Under the pieces are notes generated by a model, which made no database searches, was not told the origin of the DNA, and was given only the letters and a program-made list of their open reading frames with translations. Shown piece after piece: positions 46,821 to 55,426 of a DNA stretch of 64,000 nt (positions are counted from its first letter, which is position 1; every line of letters begins with the position of its first letter). Origin of the DNA: Anthostomella pinea (lineage: Eukaryota; Ascomycota; Sordariomycetes; Xylariales; Xylariaceae). The stretch covers positions 8,860,064-8,924,063 of the forward strand of contig CAUWAG010000003.1 of the NCBI GenBank assembly GCA_963556695.1, in the 5' to 3' direction. A program made the position numbers and the translations under genes.

Positions 46821-46918
46821 ATGCACTTCCCATCCGCCCTCCTCGCCGTCCTCGCGACCGGCGCTCGATTGTGTGGACTAATGAGTCTGGTGAGCCGGTA
46901 GAGATTGAGTGGGAGTAG
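46821..46918 (+). pseudogene. possible relic of a small secreted protein gene
   Basis: An A/C-rich leader precedes ATG at 46821, which opens a signal-peptide-like sequence (MHFPSALLAVLATGA) and then stops at 46899-46901. A second frame running to the stop at 46916-46918 reads IVWTNESGEPVEIEWE, which looks like a real protein C-terminus. One explanation is an internal deletion or frameshift that fused the signal peptide to the end of the protein out of frame. An unspliced intron is an alternative, but I see no convincing donor and acceptor. No family recognised. Confidence 0.3.
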
Positions 46919-48183
46919 TGGTAGGGTTTTGAAGTTTTCTGGTGGGGAGACTTGGCTGGAATACCTACCTCAGGTATGGTGGTGAGTTATGGGTGGCTTG
47001 CACGGTTATGGGAGTTATGGTGGTGTTACGGTATTACATAATACCTCCACATATTTATGTACATATATACCCCTAGCTTCCCCTTTCTCTTCCGACCTTG
47101 CCTCTTCTTCCTCAGATATCGTTGAATCTAGATATTTCATCCCATCAGCCCTGACCAGCGCAGCTGCAGGCCTGATTGTCACAGGTGGGAGATTCTCGAG
47201 GTTGGGGAGAGAAGGTGGATGAATTTCATACCCCCAAGAAAACGATGAAACCAACAGATTGGGTCAAAGGTCGGAGTAGAGCATCATGTGGTAAAAATAA
47301 AAAAATAAAAAAAAATACGTGATACCATCCTGCAGTTCGCTGGATTGGCATTTCAATGTCACAGAGGAAGAACCAGTAAATTCATGGGAAAGCATCGTGG
47401 GAAAGCATCACGGGAGAGGATCATGCATGCGGGTACCTAGGCGACGGTAAATTCACAGGCAAAACCTCGCATCTGCATGGGCTCAATGCGCCGGCATACG
47501 CGGTATTTCAATTAACAGTATTACGAGAATACAAAGACCCTCGCCAAGGCACTGATCATGTTGATCGTGCAGCTATGCGCCGGTGCATGTGCATCGGGGG
47601 TGGCCTGGCAACCTGGCTGGTAAACTGTGGGACGGGGTGGAAGGGTTTATAATGGCCAAAAGAAAGCCAAACTCTTACCAGATGAGGAGAATTCCGATGG
47701 GGTGTGGACTGAATTATTCGTGAATGTAAAATTTGGGCGGACACGCTAGGAGATGTAGGTCGGCCGAACTCCTTTTTGTCAGGTGTATGGTTCGATTTTG
47801 ACTGAAAGCATAGGTTTTTTTTTTTTTTTCTTCCGTATTAGCCTTTACCTTCCCTTATATGGACCCTGGAGATCAGTTGGGATTATGCATGGTATCCCTG
47901 CTTAATTTACTCTTGATAGGCTGTATACCTAAGAATTACCTGCGTATACCACTAATTTTCATCACTTATGGGTTTTTCCTAAACCTGCCTTTGCACACAT
48001 CTATGAGCGACTGTCTCTTTCTAGTTGCAGGTTTTCGTTTGTAACATAGATCCAGCTCCAATCATGCAGGTTTAGTGAAGGCAATGAGGCCATCTATATG
48101 ACGAATAACTATATGTGCCCTTCAGCCTGTCATACCACTTGTCAAAGTGTGCCTTACCAAGAAATATAGTTTTTGGTCTCCGA
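46919..48183. other. intergenic region in the repeat-rich compartment
   Basis: About 1.3 kb with A and T homopolymer runs (about 47294-47315 and 47816-47830) and no supported gene. Confidence 0.35.
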
Positions 48184-48369
48184 CACTATGCTTGCACGTG
48201 ATATAACTAATAACCGGATTACTGGCGTGTCTTGACTCCCTCTGACATCCGTGCACAGAAACAAGGGGAGTCCTGTCACTATGCTTGCACGTGATATAAC
48301 TAATAACCGGTTTACTGGCGTGTCTTGACTCCCTCTGGCATCCGTGCACAGAAACAAGGGGAGTCCTGT
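48184..48369. repeat. 93-bp tandem duplication
   Basis: Two adjacent 93-base copies (48184-48276 and 48277-48369) start CACTATGCTTGCACGTGATA and end GGGGAGTCCTGT. They differ at only two positions. No coding potential. Confidence 0.88.
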
Positions 48370-48770
48370 CACGACGCGTAAATAAGATGAGGACATAAAA
48401 GTCCTGATTGCACTACCTACGTGTAAGAATCTCTTGGTGGGGAGGGAAAGAAGGATCTGACCCGCCAGCCCATTCTGGTGGGATTAATGATCCTTCCATC
48501 CGCCCCACTATTACCTAGCCTAGTACAGTTGTGGCCACACGTCTTGTGCGCCAGGTCATGTGATGCTGCGTACAGGCCACCCTGATGGGTTGACAGACTT
48601 CCAGAAGGTCAGACCGTCACAAGTCCCATCTTCCCGATTATGAAAGCTCTCTGCGACAGCTCCTCCACTCAGTACCAACTCACGTTGGTGTTATCCGTCT
48701 ATAGAGGTAAGGTGACAGGGAGACATTCGCTGGTGTCTCCTAGGCCTTACTTATTCCGGGGAAGGATCAC
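48370..48770. other. intergenic region, nothing recognised
   Basis: About 400 bases between the tandem duplication and the methyltransferase pseudogene. No gene or repeat recognised. Confidence 0.35.
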
Positions 48771-49140
48771 ATCTGCCTGGTCTATTCCCTTCTGATTGTC
48801 GTGAAAGTCCATACGCAAGAACTCAACTAGGTTTTTGGCCTCCAACTTGAGGATTTGGCCTTGAAGCCTCTTGACAGCCAGTTTTCACCGAGGACTGTAG
48901 CAACAACAAGTTCGTTCTTCTTGACCACCCGCACAAATTCTCGCAAGGCAGGGTCGGGACCGATGTGGCCGTATGTGAAGGTGCCGCCACAAACGAGTAT
49001 ATCACAGGTCCCGTCCGGCTTAGCAATCTTTTGGCCCAGGTCGGCTATCTCGATGTTCCGGTATACCCTGTCTGCCCTGCCGCCTTGAGAATGGCAAGAG
49101 ACAGCTTTAACGTTATGCCATGGATGGTGGTCGCGCCCCC
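48750..49140 (-). pseudogene. SAM-dependent methyltransferase fragment (C-terminal part)
   Basis: Read on minus, the fragment gives VYRNIEIADLGQKIAKPDG, then CDILVCGGTFTYGHIGPDPA, LREFVRVVKKNELVVATVLG and ENWLSRGFKA. This is the late part of a class I (Rossmann) methyltransferase, with the strand-4 acidic segment and the 'LREFVRVVK.. ..VATVL' strand. After GFKA a frame change is needed to continue ILKLEAKNLVEFLRMDFHDN, then QKGIDQADVILPRNK and a stop near 48750. The N-terminal SAM-binding half is missing. Sequence upstream (on minus) meets the tail of a LINE at about 49150. It is therefore a broken gene, with a frameshift and a 5' truncation probably caused by or next to the retroelement. Confidence 0.55.
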
Positions 49141-49149
49141 TTGTGCAAG

Positions 49150-50234
49150 TATGTTTATTTGTTTGTTTGTTTGTTTGTTTTGTATTTAACGTGGGGGGTT
49201 GCTCCTCAGTAGTGCAAACCACGCCTCCCAGAGCCTCTGCATCGCAGGGTTGTGGAGGTCTCAAGATAATAAGTACAGTAAGTCCACTCACGGGCCCATC
49301 CCCGTTGTTGCAGCGGGATGACCTTGGGGTCATCCATCTGGTCCTTCAAGAACAGCTATCTATCGGTGACAGATTGTTGAAAAGAACTTGCTCTTCTCCA
49401 CGAATTTTGCCCATTCTGTGCTCCTCTCTCCTAAGTATTGTAAACAGGCTGTCCTAGGCGAGTACCTAGATAGTAGTCAGTTTTTCCCAAGCCTCTTACA
49501 AAAGAAAATGTGTTGTGGTGTTTTCTTCTCACCGCGGCTGCAGTGATCATTCAAGTCTGTATGCCCAAAACGTTCGTGGTATCTAGCAAAGTCGTTATGT
49601 CCAGATCTGGCCGCTAGAAGTCTGTGTAAAGTACTCCTTTCAAAAGATATAAGGTCCCTTTTGGTTACTACATGTGAGTATATTTCTTGATACCTGGGTT
49701 CTGATTGGTCTTTTCACTATTGATTGAATTCTTTCTTGTCCTTTTTTTTGAGATCTCTCTTGACCCAAGAGATTGTAGGAAGGTTTGTTATGTCTGTTTC
49801 TAGCATGGCACCCTCTTTTGCTAGTGTGTCGGCAGCTTCATTGCCATCAATATCTCTGTGTCCAGAAATCCACTTAATGGTCACTCAAGGAGTGTGTGCT
49901 GTGGCAAGTTCTTAGAATCGTAGAAAAATGTTCTGTGATGTCTCGGGTGGGGTCCCATTGAGCCCATCTACCACTGATGTATTGTCCAGGCAGACATATA
50001 GCTGTTTTCCGTGTCTAATTGCCCTGGCTGCTGCAAGACCTTGGAAAGCGCCATGGACTTCAGCATCTACTACTTCTACTTAGAGAAGTCTGCCCTTTCC
50101 CCAGTATACTTCTTGTGTAGTGTTGCCTTTCCTGATGGTGTAGCCCCATCCAGTGCGGGTTGTGCCTTTGTCGTCCAATTGTGATCCATCTGAGTAGATA
50201 ACAAGGTCGGTGTTCACATTTCTCTCTTGTAACC
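49150..50234 (-). mobile_element. 5'-truncated non-LTR retrotransposon (LINE) with AAAC-repeat tail
   Basis: Read on minus, a decayed RNase H domain is visible: LVIYSDGSQLDDKGTTRTGW, DAEVHGAFQGLAAARA, VCLDNTSVVDGLNG, then WISGHRDIDGNEAADTLAKE, giving the D/E/D/D active-site order. Several in-frame stops interrupt it (for example after GKGRLL and RF). The 3' end shares the sequence GAGGCGTGGTTTGC with the LINE fragment at 51.05 kb and ends in tandem AAAC units (plus-strand GTTT, about 49153-49182). The endonuclease and reverse-transcriptase parts are absent, as in typical 5' truncation during target-primed reverse transcription. Confidence 0.8.
49153..49182 (-). repeat. tetranucleotide LINE tail (AAAC on minus)
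   Basis: About seven tandem units form the 3' terminus of the truncated LINE. Confidence 0.75.
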
Positions 50235-50322
50235 GGCCGTATGGCGCAATGGTCAAATGCGCATGGTTGTGTTCTCGTTTGTGCGGTGGGCGACGAGAAC
50301 AAGTAGGTTTGAATCCTACTAT

Positions 50323-50402
50323 TGTTGGATTTTACCCCTAGACCAAAACGGTAAGGTGTACAGTCATTCTGCGCACGATGATCTTATCTGTTTTATCTGA
50401 CA
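50323..50402 (-). repeat. LTR of the mini-element (3' LTR in element orientation)
   Basis: An 80-base repeat with TG...CA ends, identical to 50575-50654 and bordered by ACTAT on its outer side. Confidence 0.85.
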
Positions 50403-50560
50403 CACCCCCTCAGCTTGGCTGCGATGACTTCGGAGGTAAGCTGGACTTTTCTTCTGTTCGTCGCTATTGGACCTCTACGGGAATTGAACTCGCGCCTTTT
50501 CTGAAAGCTGGGTCTAGTGGAACCATTGGCTTGCGCCGTGCGCAGCTAGCTCGTCAAGCG

Positions 50561-50574
50561 ATGAGACTCTTAAT
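50561..50574 (-). other. putative half-tRNA-Lys primer-binding site
   Basis: The plus strand ATGAGACTCTTAAT abuts the LTR directly. It equals a tRNA-Lys(CUU) anticodon stem-loop segment as I remember it. A 5' half-tRNA ending there could prime minus-strand synthesis straight into the LTR. Confidence 0.55.
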
Positions 50575-50654
50575 TGTTGGATTTTACCCCTAGACCAAAA
50601 CGGTAAGGTGTACAGTCATTCTGCGCACGATGATCTTATCTGTTTTATCTGACA
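50575..50654 (-). repeat. LTR of the mini-element (5' LTR in element orientation)
   Basis: An 80-base repeat identical to 50323-50402. It is bordered outside by the second ACTAT and inside by the putative primer-binding site. Confidence 0.85.
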
Positions 50655-50869
50655 ACTATGGCCCCCTTTTGACCCGGCTTGTGCGAGTCAATAACCAGCA
50701 CACGATAGTGGAGAGGCCCCATTATCGCAGAGCCTAATAGCCAAGTAGCTTGTCTCTATAACACCCACTTCTGCGAGGTTTTTCCCCTTGTGGTTTCCCT
50801 CGTCAGCAGATAACAAATACCTACTTCACCCACCAATGCGACATATATCGAACGGCTACTGGAACGATG

Positions 50870-51130
50870 TGTACACCAGAAGACTGAGGTTCACTGGGTC
50901 GCTTTGTCACTGGACAGGAGGTTTTTCTGATGGAATCGTGTTTGGGTATTGACTAAAACCATCTGGACACTCCAGATTGGTACCGCTACAGCGAGGATAG
51001 GCTCGTGCGCGGATCTGAATGTATCTAGACTAACACCTTTGTAACCTTGCGATGCAATGGCTCCGAGAGGCGTGGTTTGCCCTGTGGAGGGACTACACCC
51101 ACGATAAATACAATCAATCAATCAATCAAA
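50870..51130 (+). mobile_element. LINE 3'-end fragment with AATC-repeat tail
   Basis: The segment ending GATGCAATGGCTCCGAGAGG, then CGTGGTTTGC (about 51050-51080), aligns with the 3' end of the minus-strand LINE at 49.2 kb but lies in the opposite orientation. It ends in tandem AATC units (about 51109-51130). Only the last few hundred bases of the element are present, so the left boundary is approximate. Confidence 0.65.
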
Positions 51131-52964
51131 ACTCAGCCACCCCCACCACTCGGACGCCTAACATTAGTAGCACACGCGTAAACATCTACAACTTCACTTA
51201 CACTGATATCAGTCAATTCATGGTGTTTTCAGCTGCTAAGCGCATCATTCTGATCGCCTTTAGACGCTCAGTTATCATATCTAACTGGGCGGCAACTCTG
51301 CCGACCGGAACGGGTCTCCACAAGGGCTGTAATCTCTTCTTCTTCCGATGAGTCCGGGCTATCCTCCTCCTCTTCTTCATTACTCAAATCTTCAAAAACC
51401 ACTGTCTGTACAGCCCTGTAGCGATTTTGAGACTGTTCTTCACTAATCGCCAGTATCTCTGGGATGCTCTTGAACTGTTTATTCAGATTAGGGATCTTTC
51501 TGCGCTTCTTAGGGCGCATATGCTCTAGTTCTGCCTCCAGACTCTCGATCTTCTGGTCTTTTAATACCATTTCTGCTGATTTTTTCTCAAAAACAGTAGC
51601 AACCTTATGTAGCTTAAGCCAAGTGGTTAGGGACTTGTTTTTCCCTATATCCATGATCTGCCGGCTATTCTCGGGCGTCCGGAAGTCTTTGCGTTCATAA
51701 TTTTTGACCTGTTCAGGCTCAGGGGTAGCGGCCTTGTCCCTTTGGATTTCTGGGTGCATTAACGCCTTTTTGTGGCTAATAGGCCAGTCTCTAGTAGTTC
51801 TAAAGCCAGCCTGACAAATTTTGACTGTCAGTCCATCGTCCCGTGCCTTGGTATAGCATCTAATAAAGTTGATCTTGTTCACAGGGGCAGCATGAGTTAG
51901 AGTAGCTAACTGAGCAATGTACTTACAGTAAGCAGCCTTCATGGCGTTAAAAGGGCCTTTATTGAGTGGTTAAAGCCCGTGAGAGGTGTGTGCTGGCAGA
52001 AAACATAGCTGTATGTTGTTCAGGAAACACATCGTCATCCTACTCCCAGGATTGGCTACACATCTATTAGTTCCAAGTGGAATAAAATAGAGAAAATTAA
52101 GGGAGTTAGTACTTATAAAGATATGGCTCCTGTGCCCATTAAAGATCAAGAGTACCGCTTTAAATTCGTCATCTTCTTGTGTTTGATTGGCTTAAGGGAT
52201 GAAAACACTCTCCAGCCACTCTACGACGACTGCGTTATCCGTCCACCCATTATCAGTGTATATATAATGCCAGGAGGCGACCTCTCTGAACTCTTTAAGG
52301 AACCACTGGACCTAGAGATCTTTTCCTCTTGATTTCTAGGTTACAGCAAAGAAATCCATCTATCCAGTTCTTCCCAACGGTCTCATTGATGCTGTTCAAT
52401 TTTGAGGTATCCTGCATGATAGCCTTGACGGCGCTATGCAATGGGGCGAACCCCAATGACTCCTGACAAAGAATCCATTTGGCTAGGCGTATTTTCTGCT
52501 CTTTGGATAGTCTCTTTTTTGGCTATTGAGTCTCTTCCTTTGAGATTTTGTTGTTGATGCGGTCTAATAGCGTCTGCTTAAGGATACCCCATTTCTAAGC
52601 AGACTTTTGGACTAACAGCTTGTTATCTGTAATATCTAGTATGGCATTTGCCATAGTATCCTCTGTATAAGAAGGCATTTCGAGAGTCAAGATGCTGCGT
52701 TACATACAGAAAAAGAAGACAACCGCTCTATAGAGGGCAAATTTGCGCTTATAAGGGGTAGAAATTATGGGCAGGGGACCCCCTCATCGCCGGGTCTAGC
52801 CAGATTGATCTAAATTAGGATGAACCCCCAAAAAGGGCTATTCAGTGAACTAACTACGGTGTGAATACCTTCAGAAACGGCTGGATTCGGTATAAGTGAA
52901 CATGTTGACTTAATAGGGGGGGCTACAGCAGTTTTGGTGGTCCGAGTGGTGGGGTTGGCCGAGT
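51131..52964 (-). mobile_element. decayed pogo/Fot-type DNA transposon with 25-bp TIRs
   Basis: Terminal inverted repeats lie at 51131-51155 (starting ACTCAGCCACCCCCACCACT) and 52940-52964 (reverse complement starting ACTCGGCCAACCCCACCACT), with two mismatches in 25 bases. The 1834-base length is typical of Fot1/pogo elements. Inside, on minus, a transposase can be followed with interruptions (see separate entry). The left TIR directly abuts the AATC tail of the LINE fragment. A TA target duplication is not evident, so the ends may have mutated. Confidence 0.82.
51268..52686 (-). pseudogene. pogo-like transposase pseudogene (HTH_psq, CENP-B HTH, DDE)
   Basis: Reading from 52686 on minus: MPSYTEDTMANAILDITDNK (psq-type helix-turn-helix start), RLSKEQKIRLAKWILCQESL (CENP-B-type HTH), then YTDNGWTDNAVVVEWLE and LLIFNGHRSHIF (DDE core; the canonical Asp of 'LxxDGHxSH' is Asn here). 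CFLPAHTSHGL and PLNKGPFNAMKAAYCKYIAQ follow, then a C-terminal frame of 224 residues (51942-51268) that remains open. Stops fall where Gln is expected (Q-PLN, ETQ-PKK) and part of the central domain is missing. The protein cannot be active. Confidence 0.8.
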
Positions 52965-55426
52965 GGTGGGTGGGGCATGGTAGCCTTTTCCCTGCAGGCT
53001 CACGCCTCTTGGATAACTAAACTACCTGTTCGCGTCCCGGACTGCAGCCTGTGCAACATCTCGCATGGGTCTCTTGCCGTCCGCTTCATGGCCATTACTA
53101 GCCAGCAACGGTGAACTACCTATATGCTCGCAGGCTAGGTACTTTACTTGAGGTAGGTAACTATCTCCCGATGTAGTTGCCATATTGTCTCTTCGAGTGC
53201 CACCCGATGCGGCGCTTATATATTACCCTGGGGGGAGTTCTCGCCGTGCAATTGGTAGTAATTACTGGGTATTGGTCTGGCTTGGCCGCATTTCTCGGCC
53301 TGTACAACTTACTCGACTGGTGGTTTTGAGGCCAACATCTCGGGAGATTCTCAGACACGAGTGTCCCAGTACAGTCCGGTTCCCTGGATCAGCGGAACTG
53401 CCGCTTTCACGATGTCATCTTGTTGAGGCTCGACCTTTGACAAGCTCCTGGCCACCGTCGACGGCAGGTAAGTTGCTCGCTTTTGAGGAGAGTGATTGGT
53501 CAGAGATGACACCCTCCTATCCTTACTTCGCTCGCTGTTAATATGGGATACCAGAGCTCCTTCCTTGAATCCGATGGGTCTGCTCGATCCGTGTGCCCGG
53601 ACAGCGCCTGCTTATCCTCTGCGCTGTCAGCGTGACACTCACAGGAGCGAATTGTCACTGCGGAACGTTTCGTAAAGTAGATGGCCGGATACCGGGCTAG
53701 CCTATCAGAAGCGCTGAGGTGTTCACAGGATATATACGTGCGCAGTTCATATCTCGGTTTGATCGAATGCGGACACGTGTTGAGCCAGGTGCGTGTGTTC
53801 AACCTATAGCTTGAGCTTCCAAAGTGGGCTAGATCATATATTGAGTATCCTGAAGCATATCCGTGTAGGTAGGCCTCTGTCCGCAGTAATGACTGTATTG
53901 ATCAACCTCCCAACCCCGTCTGTCTGATATGGATCAAGTCGCGCATCCCATCAACTTCTCTCTCCCGCAGCTGCCTATACCTCAGTTTTGCCTTCTAATC
54001 GTCGGCAGGTGCAGGTTATTTGCACGTAACCATGTAGGCGTTTGCTGCCGTTGTCTCCGCACGCTCCTTCTGCTCCTCAATGCTTAAGCCGTCTACTGGG
54101 TACTGAAGAAACAGCGGGTGACGTGATGCGAACCATGCTGTAGGGGAACATACCAAGGCTCCTGATTCTTTGTACTAAACCCATTTGCTATACCAGACAG
54201 ACTTACGTGCGGCTCCCATGATGCATAGGTGCCTACAATCTAGCTACGGTTCGCTTTTGGCACGCCACAGCCTAATCTGCTTCATAGCCGAAGACAGTGC
54301 GACGTATATAGTTTGGGGTGTCGAATGCAATCAGCAGAAGATGATGGACCTGCTGGATGGCTCACGAGAATGCAATGCCGAGGCTCCTGAATCATCTCTC
54401 TCCTCCAGCAGAATAGCCATTTGCCTCAGGTATATTAATACATGTACCTACTAGGTAGGCGGGTAGGCAACCACTCAAGGAATACGAACCCTCTCGCGTG
54501 ACTCGGCTCAAGCTTCCTTCCTCAAGCCTTCCACCTCAAAACTACCGACCTGCACTTGAGGCCACGCTTTTTGATCGTTGGCCTGTTCGTGGACAGTTCG
54601 CAAACTATCTCGCCATCTCACAAATCGACCACATTGTCACGACCGCCTCAAGTACTCAGACAGACCCTATTTCGTACCTTCCGCGCTCCAAGGTGTTGGC
54701 CCCTGAGCTAAAAACGGCAGTCACGCTACACACAGTTCTATCCCTTTTCAGCCACATCCACACTCAACTACCAGAAGAGAGTTGTCCTGCACATCTACAT
54801 TCTCCTTAGCCAGGACTGAAACAACTTACTCCAGTGGCCTACAGTGGTCCTGCCCTCGGATTTGCGCGCGTTACCACCATCACATCCATTACTCACCACG
54901 CCTACCTCAGAGTATCCTCGGCCTTCCTGGCACCAAGCTCAGCTAAGTGAACAATATTCCAGATCCATCGGCACTACTCTCAATGCCCGGCTTGTTCCTC
55001 ATCACTATTCCGATCTGACAGCGACCGAGGTCCCCCAATCTCTCCATCATCCTTTATCGTTCCTCAATCACTTGTCGCCATTCACCCGCGCCGCACTACA
55101 TCAGGTTACAGGACCCTCTGAGGCGTGAGCCTTCCCGACTGGCCACCTCCCAATCATTTAACCTCCATCTGCCATACCCTAGTCAGATAAACTTAGAGGT
55201 CATCAGCAACCGACTTCTGACACAGCTTCCACTTGCCACTCTCACTCACCAACCTCTGAATGGTCGCCTGGCATCTACTTTACAGATCACATATTGAAGG
55301 CCGTCTAGCACATCAACCGTGCCGCCCAATCGCATCCATCACACCTTGTCTCATACCATAGACACAGACATTGAACTTGTCATCTCTTCCACCGTCCAAC
55401 TACCTCGGATCTACCATACTGCTTTC
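52965..55426. other. intergenic region in the repeat-rich compartment
   Basis: About 2.5 kb. I see no recognisable transposon or gene. The last 800 bases are C/T-rich and contain several open frames without domains. They are more likely promoter or 5' leader of the helicase-like gene. Confidence 0.35.

Larger units (their letters stand above)
50323..50654 (-). mobile_element. 332-bp Copia-like SMART/TRIM element
   Basis: Two 80-base direct repeats (50323-50402 and 50575-50654) are identical over their full length. They begin TGTTGG, end TGACA, and flank 172 internal bases without coding capacity. The 5-bp sequence ACTAT is present on both outer sides (50318-50322 and 50655-50659), a target duplication typical of LTR-element integration. 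On minus, GAGGGGGTG directly precedes the 3' LTR, which fits a polypurine tract and sets orientation. Just inside the 5' LTR (plus 50561-50574) the plus strand reads ATGAGACTCTTAAT. This matches the anticodon stem-loop of eukaryotic tRNA-Lys(CUU) up to about position 39, the kind of half-tRNA primer used by Drosophila copia. Identical LTRs suggest recent insertion. Movement would depend on proteins from another element. Confidence 0.85.
50235..50664 (+). pseudogene. tRNA-related sequence interrupted by an LTR mini-element
   Basis: GGCCGTA (50235-50241) begins a tRNA-like structure. A D arm follows (stem GCGC 50244-50247 with 50259-50262). The T arm has stem GTAGG/CCTAC (50303-50307 and 50315-50319) and loop TTTGAAT, so A-box and B-box consensus are kept. 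The acceptor 3' strand TATGGCC is split: TAT is at 50320-50322, and TAT plus GGCC resumes at 50657-50663 after the 332-base insertion. GGCCGTA pairs with TATGGCC over seven positions (one G-T). The middle (50264-50302) is 39 bases with a 9-bp hairpin instead of a normal anticodon arm. It may therefore be a tRNA-derived SINE or a degenerate tRNA rather than a working gene. Confidence 0.6.

Noticed and set aside
50403..50574. Possible second, complete tRNA gene inside the mini-element
   Set aside because: A-box and B-box-like strings exist on minus, but no acceptor stem pairs. The tRNA-Lys match is better explained as a primer-binding site.
53185..53541. 118-codon open frame on plus
   Set aside because: No recognisable family, and it lies among decayed repeats. 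I could not support it.
54498..55128. Two open frames of about 100 codons upstream of the helicase pseudogene
   Set aside because: C/T-rich, no domain, no clear start context. More likely promoter or leader.
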